From assembly GCA_018343915.1 (NCBI GenBank), contig JABRWF010000003.1:3348001-3412000 (forward strand): a stretch of DNA of 64,000 bases. The letters are read 5' to 3'. Source of the DNA: Agroathelia rolfsii (taxonomy: Eukaryota; Basidiomycota; Agaricomycetes; Amylocorticiales; Amylocorticiaceae). The position numbers and the translations under genes are program-made. The notes below the pieces were generated by a model. That model saw only the letters and a list, made by a program, of their open reading frames with translations, was not told the origin of the DNA and searched no databases. This document shows, piece by piece, positions 11,930 to 24,210 of this stretch. Position 1 is the stretch's first letter, and each line of letters opens with the position of its first letter.

Positions 11930-13290
11930 ATGGCCCCCAAATTATGCGCCCTTTGTCAAAAGACGAGGCCGATCCTAAAGAGACCAAAAACAGGTCAACA
12001 AACTTGCAAAGAATGCTTCTTCTACGTTTTTGAGACCGAGGTCCACAACACCATTACACAAGCCAATCTATTCCAAAGAGGAGACAAGGTAGCCATTGGT
12101 GCATCTGGAGGAAAAGGTTGGATTTTTTTGGCACCTCTTCAAGCTCGTGTTGACTTAACATTTCAACCCGATAGATTCCACTGTCCTTGCATATGTAATG
12201 AAGACATTGGACGAGCGATACGATTATGGTCTAGAACTCTTCTTACTGTCAATCGATGAAGGTATAACAGGATACAGAGATGATTCTCTCGAAGTGCGCC
12301 TGGGTTGCTTGCTCTCTCAGGCGTCGATGTTGATCCTTTGTGTGCACAGTAGACTGTGAAACGTAATCAGCAACAATACTCTATTCCACTCAAGATTCTT
12401 TCCTACGATGAATTATACGGTTGGACAATGGACAGGATTGTCTCCAAGATCGGGAAAAAGAATAACTGCACCTTTTGTGGTGTATTCAGAAGACAGGCGT
12501 TGGACCGTGGCGCAAGTATGCTAAACGTCAATCACATTGTAACTGGTCATAATGCCGACGACATTGCGGAGACAGTGCTCATGAACAGTGAGTTTTTTTT
12601 GTCCACAACGCTCATATCTGTGGGATCTGCTGCTTAGAGATATCTTTGCAGTTATGCGCGGTGACATTGCTCGTCTAGGGAGATGCACATCGATATGTAC
12701 CGAAGGCGAAGACACAATTAAACGCTCCAAACCGTTCAAATATGCATATGAAAAAGAGATCGTGATGTAATGCTGCTCCATTCCATGAACCTATGTCTGC
12801 TTACAAATACCCCACAGGTATGCCTATTTCAAAAAGCTGGACTACTTCTCGACAGAGTGCATATACTCACCGGATGCTTATCGTGGACATGCTCGGACCT
12901 TCCTTAAAAGTCTTGAAGCGGCTCGACCTAGTGCTATCATCGATATAATACATTCAGGTGAAGCATTTGAGGTCAAGGAAGATATTCGGGCCGTACAAAA
13001 ATCTCAGCGTAAGAGCCTATTTCCGAGTTTTACTCTTATACATTCTCACTCCTCCACAGAGACGTGTAAACGTTGCGGGTACATGTCAAGTAATGACCTA
13101 TGCAAAGCTTGTGTACTACTAGAGAGCTTGGCTGGAGATGGTCCCGCCACCCAGGCTGTAAGCCTCTTTGGCTATTTCTCCTGCAAAATACTCATGATTT
13201 CTCACATAGGGGAGTACAAAAGCGAAATCCCAAGATATTCCATTGCCGCAGCATCCAGAGGTACTTATTGCAATGGATATACCCACATAG
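11930..13290 (+). CDS. ncs6: Ncs6/Ctu1, cytosolic tRNA 2-thiolation protein
   Basis: PP-loop ATPase that, with Ncs2, inserts sulfur at C2 of wobble U34 in tRNA-Lys, -Glu and -Gln (mcm5s2U). The N-terminus [19 protein letters not shown] carries the Cys pairs of the family zinc site (CALC, then C-KEC). The PP-loop SGGKDST is rebuilt across the first intron (GGAGGAAAAG / ATTCCACT). Next come [35 protein letters not shown] and a second zinc site with TCKRCGY and LCKACVLLE. Six or seven short introns all keep frame. The C-terminal exon after a GTAAGC donor at about 13158 is less sure: I take the TAG at 13288-13290, but another splice choice could change the last 20 residues. Confidence 0.9.
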
Positions 13291-14571
13291 TATCTGCATA
13301 CAGATAGATGAAGTCACTCTGATTGAGGCCTATGTGCATGCATTTTGATTGTGCATCCAGCCTGACTTCCTAGCACCTTGTACTGTTTATTTTATCTCTA
13401 TATAGGGGCTGCAGCGCTATAGATTTGCATGTACTTGTTTGCTGTAATGGCATGTATACGTATAGAATGACCGCCTGTTATCGTCTCAGACCCTAATCCA
13501 CGACAGAATAAATTCATGATCTAGCCAAGGCTAGCCCATTGAGAGCTTCGCTTATGGTTTCTTACTCGGTGCCATTTCGATTTTTATTATTTTGTAAATA
13601 GAATCATAGACTTTCTTCGACTTTGTCAATAATCCTCGAGTCGGGCCCAATATTTTCTATATTTGACTGCCGTTTACTACATCCCTGCTCCAACTGGACT
13701 CATCTTCTTTCCTGAGATACGTCGGCAATATTTCTGAACAAATCAAATTCATTCATCGAGTAGTCGAAATCCATGTTCCGTCTACTTCATACGCTGCTCC
13801 CTTTCTAATCCAGCGACATTATTCCACCTACCGAAGATAGTGTGCAGTACTATCATAGAAATTCCGTAATCATCCCTATCTGCGAGGTGGACCCGGCGGA
13901 AAGACCTCGCAGTATTGAGCCCGACTGATGCTGCAATCGATCACGCTCCGGAGGCATCGGTGATCTGCGAAGCGTCCGTAACACAGTCAGCGCTAGTCCG
14001 CTCTGATCCCGGGATCAACTCCTTCTGATCATTCTCGCTCCCTCCACGCGAGTTCTGTGGTCAGTGTGTGGAGGGTCCCGTGTCTTTATGGGAAAAAGAG
14101 AGCTCCTCAGAGGACCTTTACTTTTTTTTTTTTTTTTCTCGGTCTAAATGTACTCACTCAACTTGAACTCGAATCTGTCCAATTGGCAGCTTCATACTAC
14201 TAACTACTCTTGCCAGTACGTTCCAAGAATCTCTGCTTGCCAGTGTCTCCGTAAATCAAATTACCTTTTCAACAATACAAAAGCTGACTCACAGACGCTT
14301 CGGTAAGGTCTCAATGGTCGCCCGTCATGTGCCGTTGAGGTATTGCCCCCGGCAGATCCACCAGGGGAGTGGGATGGATCATACCACACGCGGGCAGACG
14401 TCTAGTTTTTCCTTGCTGGCGACTGTTCTCCTCGAAACGAGTCGAGTTTCCTTTGTCCGATGCACTTCCAAGTAATATCCGCTACACCACTACGATACTG
14501 GTATAAAATGTGTCTCTTGTCTGCTTGAAATCGACACCGGTCAACCCAGGCAAGGCTCTTACAACAACAAG
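13291..14571 (+). promoter_or_regulatory. Long upstream region of the cellobiohydrolase gene
   Basis: This is 1.28 kb without a supported gene. It contains an inverted pair of GGCTAG hexamers (CTAGCCAAGGCTAG, 13521-13534) and an imperfect palindrome GATCAC...CTCCGGAG...GTGATC (13939-13965). Matches to the carbon-catabolite repressor consensus SYGGRG lie at 13948-13953, 14068-14073 and, on the other strand, 14347-14352. A T-run lies at 14122-14137. Such a large, motif-bearing upstream region fits a strongly regulated secreted-enzyme gene. Short motifs of this kind also occur by chance, so only the layout is well supported. Confidence 0.4.
14502..14508 (+). promoter_or_regulatory. TATA box of the cellobiohydrolase gene
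   Basis: TATAAAA lies 70 bp upstream of the ATG at 14572. It is followed by a pyrimidine/A-rich leader (CTTACAACAACAAG) directly before the start codon, as is common for highly expressed fungal genes. Confidence 0.65.
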
Positions 14572-16484
14572 ATGTTCCCTACCACAGTTCTCCTTCCTCT
14601 CGCACTTGCTGCAGTCTCATCTGCCCAGCAAATCGGCACTTACACGACGGAGACGCACCCCACTTTGAGCGTCGAGACATGTACCACCTCTGGAGGTTGC
14701 ACAAGTTCGTCTCAGTCCGTCGTTCTTGATGCCAACTGGCGTTGGACGCACGTTACGAGCGGTTACACCAACTGCTACACCGGCAATGCATGGAACACCA
14801 CCGTCTGTCCTGACCCCACTACGTGTGCCAAAAACTGTGCCCTGGACGGCGCGGACTACTCAGGTTAGTGAATTATTCTGACTCTTGGCAATGGAATAGC
14901 TGCTGATACATTCTGCTACACATTGATAGGCACTTATGGTATCACGACTAGCGGCAACTCTCTGCGCCTAAACTTCGTCACCCAGGCCTCTCAGACCAAC
15001 GTTGGCTCGCGCGTTTATCTCATGGACAGCTCCAACAAGGGCTACCAGATGTTGAAGCTTCTCAATCAGGAGTTCACCTTTGACATCGACATGTCCAACC
15101 TTGGTTGTGGTCTCAACGGCGCGCTTTACTTCTCTCAAATGGACGCCGACGGTGGAGTTTCGAGGTTCCCCACCAACAAAGCTGGTGCAGCATACGGTAC
15201 TGGTTACTGCGACTCTCAGTGCCCACAGGACATCAAGTTCATCAACGGTGCCGTAAGTGCAAGTTTGATTCATGTCTTTACTGCTTCATTGACTTTTCAC
15301 AGGCCAACGTGCTCAACTGGACTGGCACTGATACCAACTCTGGTACTGGCGAGTACGGCTCCTGCTGTATGGAGATGGATGTTTGGGAAGCCAACAAGTA
15401 TGCTGAGGCTTACACTCCTCACCCATGCAGTGTCACTCAACAAACCGAGTGCACGGGTACCGCGTCAGTTGCTCATTGTTGGTTTTCCCATGTGATTTGA
15501 TCTAATTGTTGTCTGCTTATAGCTGCGGTGCTGGCAGCGACCGCTACAGCGGCAACTGTGATAAGGATGGTTGCGATTTCAACTCCTGGCGTATGGGCAA
15601 CCAGACCTTCTTGGGTCCGGGCATGACCATCGACACCAGCAGCAAGTTCACCGTCGTCACTCAGTTCATTACCAACGATGGCACTTCTACTGGCACCCTC
15701 TCCGAGATCCGTCGTCTCTATGTCCAAAACGGTAAAGTCATCCAGAACTCCGTCGCCAACCAGCCCAACATCCCTGCCGACAACTCGATCACGGACGCCT
15801 TCTGCGCTGCTCAGAAGACCGAGTTCGGTGACACCAACTACTTCAAGACCATTGGCGGGTAAGTACTCCCTTGAATAGCACCTAATCATCTTCTTACTCA
15901 TCACACCTCTAGTCTCGGACAGTTGAGCAAGGCCATATCCAGTGGTATGGTTCTCGTCATGTCCGTCTGGGACGACCACGCTGCTGAGATGCTCTGGCTC
16001 GACTCCGACTACGTATGTGGTCTCTCTCTCTCTCTCATGCGAACCGTAGCGGTCATATTAAAAACAATCGGATTTTAGCCCGTTGGCGGTGATGCCACGA
16101 AGCCCGGTATTTCTCGTGGACCCTGCTCTGCCACTTCCGGAGACCCTACGACCGTTGAGAGCAGCGAGGCCAACGACTACGTCGTCTTCTCCAACATCCG
16201 TTGGGGTGACATCGGCTCGACTTACAGCTCCACTGGCAGCTCCACCGGCTCTGGCTCCGGCACCGGCACGTCGACCACCACCTCTGCTGGCTCGAGCGCC
16301 ACTGGTACCGTCTCCGAATACGGTGTGTATTGACATCCACTGGCCCTCATAGATTATGTCTGACTCCATTCTTTCTCCCCTAGGACAATGCGGTGGTACC
16401 GGCTACACTGGCCCAACTACTTGCGTGAGCCCATACGTCTGCAAGGAGATCAACTCCTATTACTACCAGTGCTTGTCCTCCTAA
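14572..16484 (+). CDS. GH7 cellobiohydrolase (Cel7A type) with C-terminal CBM1, secreted
   Basis: Reducing-end-acting exo-cellulase that releases cellobiose from crystalline cellulose outside the cell. A signal peptide ([18 protein letters not shown], cleavage before QQIGTY) leads into a full GH7 domain of about 430 residues. Motifs include [15 protein letters not shown] [47 protein letters not shown] and the catalytic segment [11 protein letters not shown], with the E-x-D-x-x-E triad intact. A short Ser/Thr/Gly linker leads to CBM1 ([16 protein letters not shown], then YYYQCLSS) with four cysteines and aromatic residues. About six introns of 50-66 nt bring the product to about 520 residues, typical for CBM1-bearing Cel7A. 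The exo-acting type, rather than endoglucanase, is inferred from length and loop sequences. An upstream TATA box and long promoter suggest inducible expression. The enzyme marks a plant-cell-wall-degrading lifestyle. Confidence 0.96.
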
Positions 16485-16891
16485 ATTGGAGTAGAAATAA
16501 GAGGCGTAGCACATTAGGTGCCACTTTCTCATACCCGGGTTTCAATTTTTCTTTTCTTTTCTTTTGTATCTCTTGTATACTCTGTTGTGTGGATCAAAAA
16601 AATGAATTGATATTCTGCTGCTGTTAACTAGAATCTAACTGGTGCTTTTTACTATGTGTCTGAACAACCATCGCGAGCGGTTTCGAGCTCAAATCGCATT
16701 TTGAGCATGAAGAGGATTCTATCTGACAATTTGACCGAATGTTCAAAGTGATGCAACATCGTTCTTCATTCAGTGTCTAATGCATTTAAAGATATACGTT
16801 CCAAAATATTACTATTGGGTATAGAAGTATGTGATTTAGCAGATGGATAGCGTGCAAGATGAAAATAAACTCGTGAACAAATCAAAACTAA
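16485..16891. other. Convergent intergenic region, cellobiohydrolase / erg27
   Basis: 3' flanks of two convergent genes, with a T-rich stretch at about 16543-16565 after the cellulase stop. Nothing further is seen. Confidence 0.6.
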
Positions 16892-18353
16892 TTAATTTGA
16901 AACCCATCCTTCCTGTTCACGGTACTTGGCATAGATCTTCTCATGATAGTCCAGAAGCTTTCCAGCATTAATTTTTGTTTCCTCATCCCAACCAACAACT
17001 TCGGTGGTACCCACTCGCGGATTGCCCCATTTGTCCGTCTGGGAACCAATGCGGACAGGACGGTCTACCTTGACACCCTGGGAAGACGAGCGAGTAAAAG
17101 CAGTCGGGACGAATACCAAGGCCACAAGGCACAAATGTACAGCTCCCACGGCAGACGTGATAGGCCTGATTGTGTGATGAACTGAGCCACAGAATCGGGC
17201 CTGGGGAGTCTCGATTAGCAGACCAAATACGATCGAAATCGGCGTTCACTTACAATGTAAAAGACGATCTCTTTGAGGAAGTCAAGAACCGGACCGACGA
17301 GTGACGTCTGGATGTTGGTGGTCACCATACCGGGCTCCGTAATCAAATGACGAATACGGGGGGCATCGCCGTTAAGTTCTAAGCTCCGTCGGTCGAGTTC
17401 CGTTGCCAAGAGATCGATCTGATATTTGGATCCCTGGTATGAGTGAGCGGTTTTTACTAGCTGGATATCGTCATCCCATTCGAAAAAGCCGGGCAGTGCT
17501 TCCATAGATGACATCCAAATGACGCGAGGTACGCCTATGTCAGCAGGCGTTTTGGACATATGGGATTGTAAATTCCGATACTAAAACTCCCCTGTCAGTA
17601 TATCTTAGGGTTCCACGATGCAAATTGACGGACTAGAGCATAGTGTCCAAAAACGTTGCATTGCCAGACATAACCGAGTCCGTCTTTGCTTAGGTCACCG
17701 GACGACTGCAAGTTGAAGACAGGCATGGTAAAAGCGACCATAGGCTCTGTCAAGATTTGTTTTGCGGCGCATATCCAATCTATTCCTGTAAAGCAGGCAA
17801 TTCCGGCGTTCATAATAAGGTGCGAGACATATGGGTAACTGGGAAATGGCTTCAGCGGGAAGTAATTTGCTATATCCAATTCTTTTTTTCTTTTCTTTTT
17901 ACCTTTCCCGTAATGTTTTTGAGAAAGTAAAGACGCTGTGAATTTTGCCGAGGTCCAGGAGTTGGATGTCAATCGAAAGATTTTCGAGGAAAACATCCGC
18001 GTAAGTATCGTGTCCGGGCTGCTTCCGTGTGGCCTCGATAAATCGTTGAAGGTGTTGGTAAATGCGACTTCTGGCCTCCTCTGCTTTCGTACGATTACGG
18101 CAAGCCATAATCAAAGTGCAGCCATCTATTGGGCCCCAAGACGACTCAGATGGCTTTTCGGGAGGTGCAGATGGGGTAAATTGAGGTAGAGCATCCGACG
18201 GACTCTTCTGCGCAAGCTGAACCAGGAGACGGCAGCATATCCCAAAGCCTACTCCACTATGTCACGCGTGAATTTCTCGAGCGGCCAGAGTCCATGGAGA
18301 ACTGTGATAACCTACCTATTCGCTCCAGTGACTACAAAGATGAGGCGAGGCAT
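16892..18353 (-). CDS. erg27: Erg27-type 3-ketosteroid reductase (short-chain dehydrogenase)
   Basis: NADPH-dependent SDR that reduces the 3-keto group during C4-demethylation of sterols, in the ergosterol pathway at the ER. Exon 1 begins MPRLIFVVTGAN and joins SGVGFGICCRLL across a GTAGGT..CATAG intron, building the cofactor motif TGANSGVG. Next come GCTLIMACRNRTKAEEA (the extended fungal Erg27 insert region), VSHLIMNAGI, WQCNVFGHY, the catalytic WMSSMEA and SYQGSKYQ (Tyr-x-x-x-Lys), and RHLITEPGMVTTNI. A C-terminal hydrophobic stretch (GAVHLCLVALVFVP) could contact membrane. The C-terminus ends EGWVSN. Length and the GIDW segment match Erg27 rather than generic SDRs. The catalytic motifs are visible; the substrate is inferred from the family. 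Confidence 0.88.
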
Positions 18354-18573
18354 TTGTAGGAGTAGGTGCAGTAAAGTGGTATAATGGTGTCATGTTTAGG
18401 CTCGATATTCATAACGGCAATGTATGTGACAAGTGACCAAGTGACCAATGCAAATGTGTTGTTGTGATGGTCAAGTACTAATGAATTTGGAAGGTGAAAC
18501 TCGTTCATTATTACATCCGACAAAATACAAGGTTAAAGAAGACAGGGAGGAGAGCAAGAGCAGAGAGCTGGTC

Positions 18574-20781
18574 TTATGCTTCAGACTTCTTCTTCTTCTT
18601 CTTTTCACCGCTCCCGCTAGATGCGGAAGGACCTGCTTCAGCTGCTGCCGCCTCTGCAGCCTTCTTAGCCGCCTTTTTCTCCTTCTTGCGAGCCTTGCGC
18701 TCCTCTTCTGTCTCGGCAGGAGCCTGTACGTGCTCATTAGTATCGCCTCATAAACTACAAAGACCAGTACTCACAGGTTCATCATCTTGGACAACATCCA
18801 TCTTCTCGTTTTCTCTCCTCTTCCTCTTCTTATCTTTCTTCTCCTTCTTTTCTGTCTCATCCTCATCAACGTCCATGCCATCCTCATCCGCACTGGCAGC
18901 GTCACTGTCCTTTGCATTGGCCTTCTCCTTCTGCACCTTCTTCTTTGCTTTCTTCTCCTCCTTCGCTCTCCTCTTCTCTTCCTTCACATCTAAGACGGCT
19001 TGCATAGCCACATCAGCCGGCTCACGCTGGGTGGAGACGAGATCCACCGCATCAGCAGCAGTGTTGTATGTCTTCGTCTCCCCAGTCATCTGGAAGCGTT
19101 GCTGTTGCTTGCCGCCATCAGCGTATCTTCGCACCTCTGACATTCCACTCTGGTGTTCAAGTGCCCGTAGTCGGGATTCAAGTTTGGATCGGTTTTCGAG
19201 ACCTATTGATGGTGCTGTCGACTCCGACTTGCCGTCCGCATCAGTGAGAGCATCTACACGAATCGAGAGTGCGGCCTTGGTGGCTACCATTCGGGCCATC
19301 TATGGCATGTAAGACGAGACGCGCTTGGACAAGAGGATAGACAGCTTACCTTTCCCTTGAGTTTTGGTGGCGCTTGGCCAATGAGCGACGCCTACATATG
19401 AATTAGCAAACAGGAGAATATGTCTCTGGAAAACCAAAAATAAAAAAATTACATGATAGATCAACCCATACTTGGGCGTATCATGCTTGGTCTTGAGGGC
19501 CCTAAACAACGCCTTCTCTGCACCCAAAATCTGCACCGTGCTCGCAGGATGTTTTGCCAGACTCAGCAGACTTCCTGCATGGCTGATGAGACGAGCACCA
19601 ACGAGTTCGCCAACCAAAGCGGTCAAGTTTGGCGCGATGGCGTTCATACGATTGCGAAGGTATTCAGAAAGTTGCGACCGATACGCAGAGATGGAAATGA
19701 CTTGATCACAGAGGGAGTGAATATGCGCAATGTCGGCATCGGAGATTTCGGTGCCCATAGATATTTCTGCTGCAGCCTTGACTACAGCCTCCAAGTCTTC
19801 GGGGAGGATGGCAGCAAAGTCCGTCTCAGCAGCGTTTGTACGGAAACCTTTTATGACATAATGCTCAGCATGTATTAAAACAAAAGCAAATCGTTACTCA
19901 CCCATATGCTTTACGACCTTTGCGTATGCAAGGTTATCGACAATGATCTTGGCGAGTTCTGGGAAGTGCCAGCCATACCATTCCTAGTAGTCAAAATTTA
20001 GAAGAGTAGTAATATGACAAGCAGGTTTTGGCGCACCTTGACACGCATAGAATAGATGTTGATTTCCTTGTCAAGATCATCCAGCAGGGCGATAGCTTGC
20101 ACAATCATGGTATCAACTTTGTCGGGAGAAAACTTCAGCTTGAACCTAAGCGAGAAAATGTCGAAGTCAGCAGTTATGTCATGTTGAGCGCAATTTATGA
20201 ATACCTTGATAATGAATGACTCAAGCCCAAACTCATGGTTGCAAGGTCCTTGGGATCCAAACCGTCCAGCAGAGCCGTTAATTGGCTTCGAATACCGCGC
20301 CAGATCTCCCCATTAGTGCTCTCGCCCATGTTGACGTTGATGCCCATCTTCTTGGAAATTGAGCGTGCTGTTGGATATAAGATATGAATTTTGTCAGGGA
20401 CGGAAAAAGGTTGAATAGGACATACCCAGATGAGGATCTACAACGAGCAGGGTGTCATTCGTTTTGTTTTTATCCACTACCTCCTTCTGTAAGAATTTCT
20501 TCAGTCCTTTGCCCATCTTGCCTTCTTGCAGGGCGGTGAGATCTTCCACAGCCGTCGCCGTAGATGTGAATCGGTGTAAGGCCTTCAGTTTAAGTCTTGA
20601 TCACAATAAATAGGTATCAGCATCTCTCCCAAGCCGTCCCCAAGGATATCATCGCTGCATACAATTTGTTGGCCTTTTCTGGAGTTTGGAATTCCTCCCA
20701 GACATCGGGTGATTCCAATTTTGCTGCATCGGTGACCTTGAATAGGCAGTATCCAAGTGCGGTCTCGTATAGTACGAGCAT
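18574..20781 (-). CDS. nop58: Nop58, core protein of box C/D snoRNPs
   Basis: Core component of box C/D small nucleolar ribonucleoproteins that guide rRNA 2'-O-methylation and early pre-rRNA cleavage. The start [20 protein letters not shown] is the NOP5NT domain. [36 protein letters not shown] and a coiled-coil follow. The Nop domain contains [20 protein letters not shown] and [20 protein letters not shown], then [15 protein letters not shown] and [15 protein letters not shown]. The tail is a long Lys/Glu/Asp-rich stretch with repeated KKE/KRR blocks, ending KKKKKKSEA, as in eukaryotic Nop58. The close relative Nop56 is less likely, because the N-terminus and VVDPHL segment fit Nop58 better. 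About seven introns interrupt it; I did not find a snoRNA in them. Confidence 0.93.
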
Positions 20782-21093
20782 TTTGATTTTCCTGAGGAGG
20801 AGAGGATGGTACGGGGATTAATGGGCAGAAGAATTGTCGTAAGGCTGCAGCCTGGTCGCCGCTTGCTGAAGGAAACTTGCAAGTCCACTTTTTTCCGGCA
20901 CGTGCTTCCCGATGTATTTTGGGGGGCCCCTAAATTCCGTTCGTTTACACCCGCAATAATTGGTGGCTCTAGGAATTCCTACACTCGGTAAGATAGCCCA
21001 AATCAAAATAATCATTTCCATTATATTACCCTATGTCTCTACACTACTGAGTAAATTACGCTGTAAATAAACAAAGCTGCTGTGACGCAGCGA
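20782..21093. other. Intergenic, nop58 promoter and transporter 3' flank
   Basis: 312 bp between two minus-strand genes. No additional features recognised. Confidence 0.6.
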
Positions 21094-23597
21094 TTAATGG
21101 CCACGGCGATAATCAACCTCACTTAGAGAAGAAATAAGTTCCGTCAACCCCAGCTCCCTCTCGATCTGCCAGTGTAATACACATGTGAAAATCAGATATG
21201 GCCGTTTCAACATCACAAAAAGGAGAGAATGTACCTGAAGTCTTGCGTCACGATCCTCTTGACCTGCAGATGATTTGAACACCGCATCGATCTCTTCTAG
21301 AGAAACATTGGCTGTCTCAGGTACGAAGTACGTAGACCAAACGTAACCAAGAGAACAGGCACATGCAAAGATCATGAACGTAGTGCTTTCGCGTAGAAGT
21401 TAATTCACTAACTCATTTACGACGTTACGTTAAGTAAAGAAGATGTAGACTTACGATGGTGATATGTTCATCAAGCCTGGAGTGACGAGCCCAATCAAAA
21501 CTAGTTAATGCATATATCAGATGATTAGAAAGTGTCCCAGTCATCAAATAAAGCCTTCTTACAGTTATTAATCCAGTTAGACGCCGTAGACAGAGCAACG
21601 CCTTGACTTCGAATGGCCAAAGGGAATATTTCCGATGGCAATATCCATCCCACCGGACCATAACTCATGCCATATGCCGCTGTGAAGAGATACGCGAATC
21701 TGGGATGAGATAAGCTCCAGAAGACTCCGGCTTAGTTATTGTTAACTGCGCACCCAACACATGTCCATGCTGCACCAGCATGTGAGGCCCAATTACTCTC
21801 ATACTGGTGAACCAACAATGCAATGCACAGATGCGAGAAAGCCATGACAGCACTGCCGCCTATGTAGGCATACTAGTGAGCAGCTGCTAAAAATTTTAAG
21901 GTACCGCAATATATCATACCTCTTAACAACGGTTTTCGACCCAATCTGTCAATGTACGCGATAGCGGGCAAGACAGCAAAGAATTGCGTAATTCCTACCC
22001 CTCCGCTGACAATCAGGGTGATGGTATCTCCTTGCATTCCCATCTCCTTCACGATGATGGGCCCGAAATAAAGCAGCGCGTTGATGCCACTCCATTCTAA
22101 GAGAAAGAGGATTCAGCATTTCTACAACAGACATATGGAATTTCGCAATCGTACGCTGGAAGAACATCATGAGGACACCAATCAACGTCCGGGCTCTGTA
22201 TTCGTGATTGAAGAGGCGAGACCATGCATGAAGTTCTGCATGCAGTCCTTCCTTCTGCTCGTTAGTGTTGAGACTTCGCTGGATCAAAGTCGTCTCCACT
22301 CGCATCTCAAGCAGCTCAATTTGAAGCAAGGGATCATCTTCAGCCTCATCCAACGACCGGAGCCGTAGCCGCGCCAGCGACCTCAACGCCTCCTCATTTC
22401 GATTCTGCAACACTAACAGCCTCGGTGAAGACGGCAGGAGCAAACTTCCCACGCCAAGTAGTATTCCTGGAATGAGCTGCACACCGAGTGGGATACGCCA
22501 GGAGGCTGAGCCGGGCACGGCACGTGTGAAGAAACCGAGCCAGAAGCCCATGACGACGCCGAGGACGATGGCGAACTGCTCGAGTGCCATGAGCGAGCCG
22601 CGCACCTCAGGTGGGCTGATTTCGGCCATGTAGAGAGGTGAAAGCATGCTGAGCGCACCAACGCCTATGCCGCCGATGGCACGGCCGAGAATGAGGTGAA
22701 TGAAAGCGCTCGCAAAACATTGGAGAGCGGATCCGATACAAAATATAACTGTTCCCAGGACATGAGAAGGGGTGGGTATTGTTCAAAGATGTATTCATGT
22801 TCACTTACGGCAAGCGAGGAGAATGGAATGCTGGCGAGATATGCGGTGGGATATGATACCCGCAGATAGAGTGCCAGTAAGCGCTCCCAGCTCCAGAACA
22901 GCAGCTGAAGTCATTATCTATAAGTCTGTTTAAGCTTTTTGCTGAAAGAGCTATACACTCACTTAGTATGCCTTGCTCCCAAGGCCCAATAGGCCACCGC
23001 TTGTTGAAGTCTTCCATGACGAGCACATTGGCAATAACACCTGACATATCCGAGTAAGGTTGAGTGAGAAATTCTTCGAACAAACAAAACCGACAAGAAT
23101 GAGATGAGACATACCCTGATCATAGCCAAAGGTGAGTCCTCCTAGTGAAGCAAATACAGCACATGCAAGTGCATAGCGATTGTGAAGCAAGCCCGCCAGT
23201 CCGCCAGGGCCATAGGAATAACTGTACCCACGACTGTCAGCGTGCACGGAAAGTTTACCACCGTGCAGCGTTGAAGCCTTTATATGTCCACCACTAGCAT
23301 GACTAGTAGAGCCAGCCAACAGCGGCGTGGTCACAGAATGATGTTCAGGCTGTCGCATGGGTGTAATGGTCTCGTCTGAGTCGGTTATAGCCTTGGCATC
23401 ATCATCGCTCAAACTTGCACTCGAGCCGATATTGAAACGGGTTGTGTTAGAAGACACATGACCTGCCTCTTCATCAGCCTCGGAGAGCTTCACGTATTTG
23501 GCATTTGTGTTCTTAGGATGCAGTGACGATAGAATAGAAGTGTCGTGAGCTTCAATCCAAGGACACTTCAGGCAAATTCACTGTTCCGGCTTACCAT
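21094..23597 (-). CDS. MFS sugar porter family transporter
   Basis: Twelve-helix plasma-membrane transporter of the sugar porter family, probably a proton symporter for a hexose or related sugar. It has a cytosolic Ser/Asp-rich N-terminus of about 110 residues. TM1 is FASLGGLTFGYDQGVIANVL, and the sugar-porter signature is GRAIGGIGVGALSMLSPLYM followed by AEISPPEVRGSL. Then come LLLPSSPRLLV (a variant of PESPRWL), DRLGRKPLLRGG and the C-terminal PETANVSLEEIDAVF (a variant of PETKGRSLEEID). About nine introns interrupt it. No in-frame ATG precedes the N-terminal coding block, so I place the start at 23597-23595, where ATG is directly followed by a GTAAGC donor. An acceptor at CCTAAG then gives M-NTNAKYVKLSE. 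The homologous decayed copy at 26.1 kb has lost exactly this ATG and donor. The specificity is unknown. Confidence 0.85.
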
Positions 23598-24210
23598 CAG
23601 ATCCCACTAGCGCACTGGCAAAAACTCTAAGAGGATTACTAAATGACTTCAGTTGTCGTATCGCTACTATGATTGCTGGACGGAGCTGTCTTTTATGAAA
23701 GTAATGCTAGTGCTTGTGCTTGGATGAAAGAGCTGGTATAATTCTGTGACGTCGCACAACAGTGCATAACCCCGAGAGCGGCGGACTGAGCTTATTTGAC
23801 AGACTCTGCTGCCGAGAACACGTACATACATCAAAGCTTCGTACCTTCACAAACTGATCCCCACCTCTTCTATTCATCGTTTTGCTCGATCAGTTCCTAA
23901 AAGTGTTGGCGAATATATATATATATGTACGTGTATGTGAACTCCTATCTCAATCTGACACATTAACAATGAATTAATATGTTTACTAATAACAAGGCAA
24001 AATGTCAAGAACTAGAGTGAGGTGGAAGTAAGTACACAAATGAGAGAATGAACTAATGCTACAGTACCTCTTGGTCGTAAAAGGGCCCGAGTAAAAATCA
24101 TTGCTGCTATGATGATAAACGATACAAGTGAAAAGGTAACTAAGACCTATACCGTCTCAGAGATGATAGTAGGTTGTGCCGATACAGAGAAATGCGAAGA
24201 ATGAGAAGAC
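23598..24210. other. Transporter promoter and membrane gene A 3' flank (duplicated sequence)
   Basis: This region lies inside duplication unit 1. Its left half resembles 26.26-26.65 kb. A short TA repeat (23918-23927) and a GTACGTGTATGTGAACTCC segment have counterparts in unit 2. No gene is seen. Confidence 0.55.

Noticed and set aside
18494..19312. 272-codon plus-strand frame antisense to nop58
   Set aside because: It mirrors the Lys/Glu-rich Nop58 tail, giving a Ser/Phe-rich sequence without family signals.
18574..20781. Possible intronic C/D snoRNAs in nop58
   Set aside because: Introns are about 50-70 nt, and I could not find paired C and D boxes inside them.
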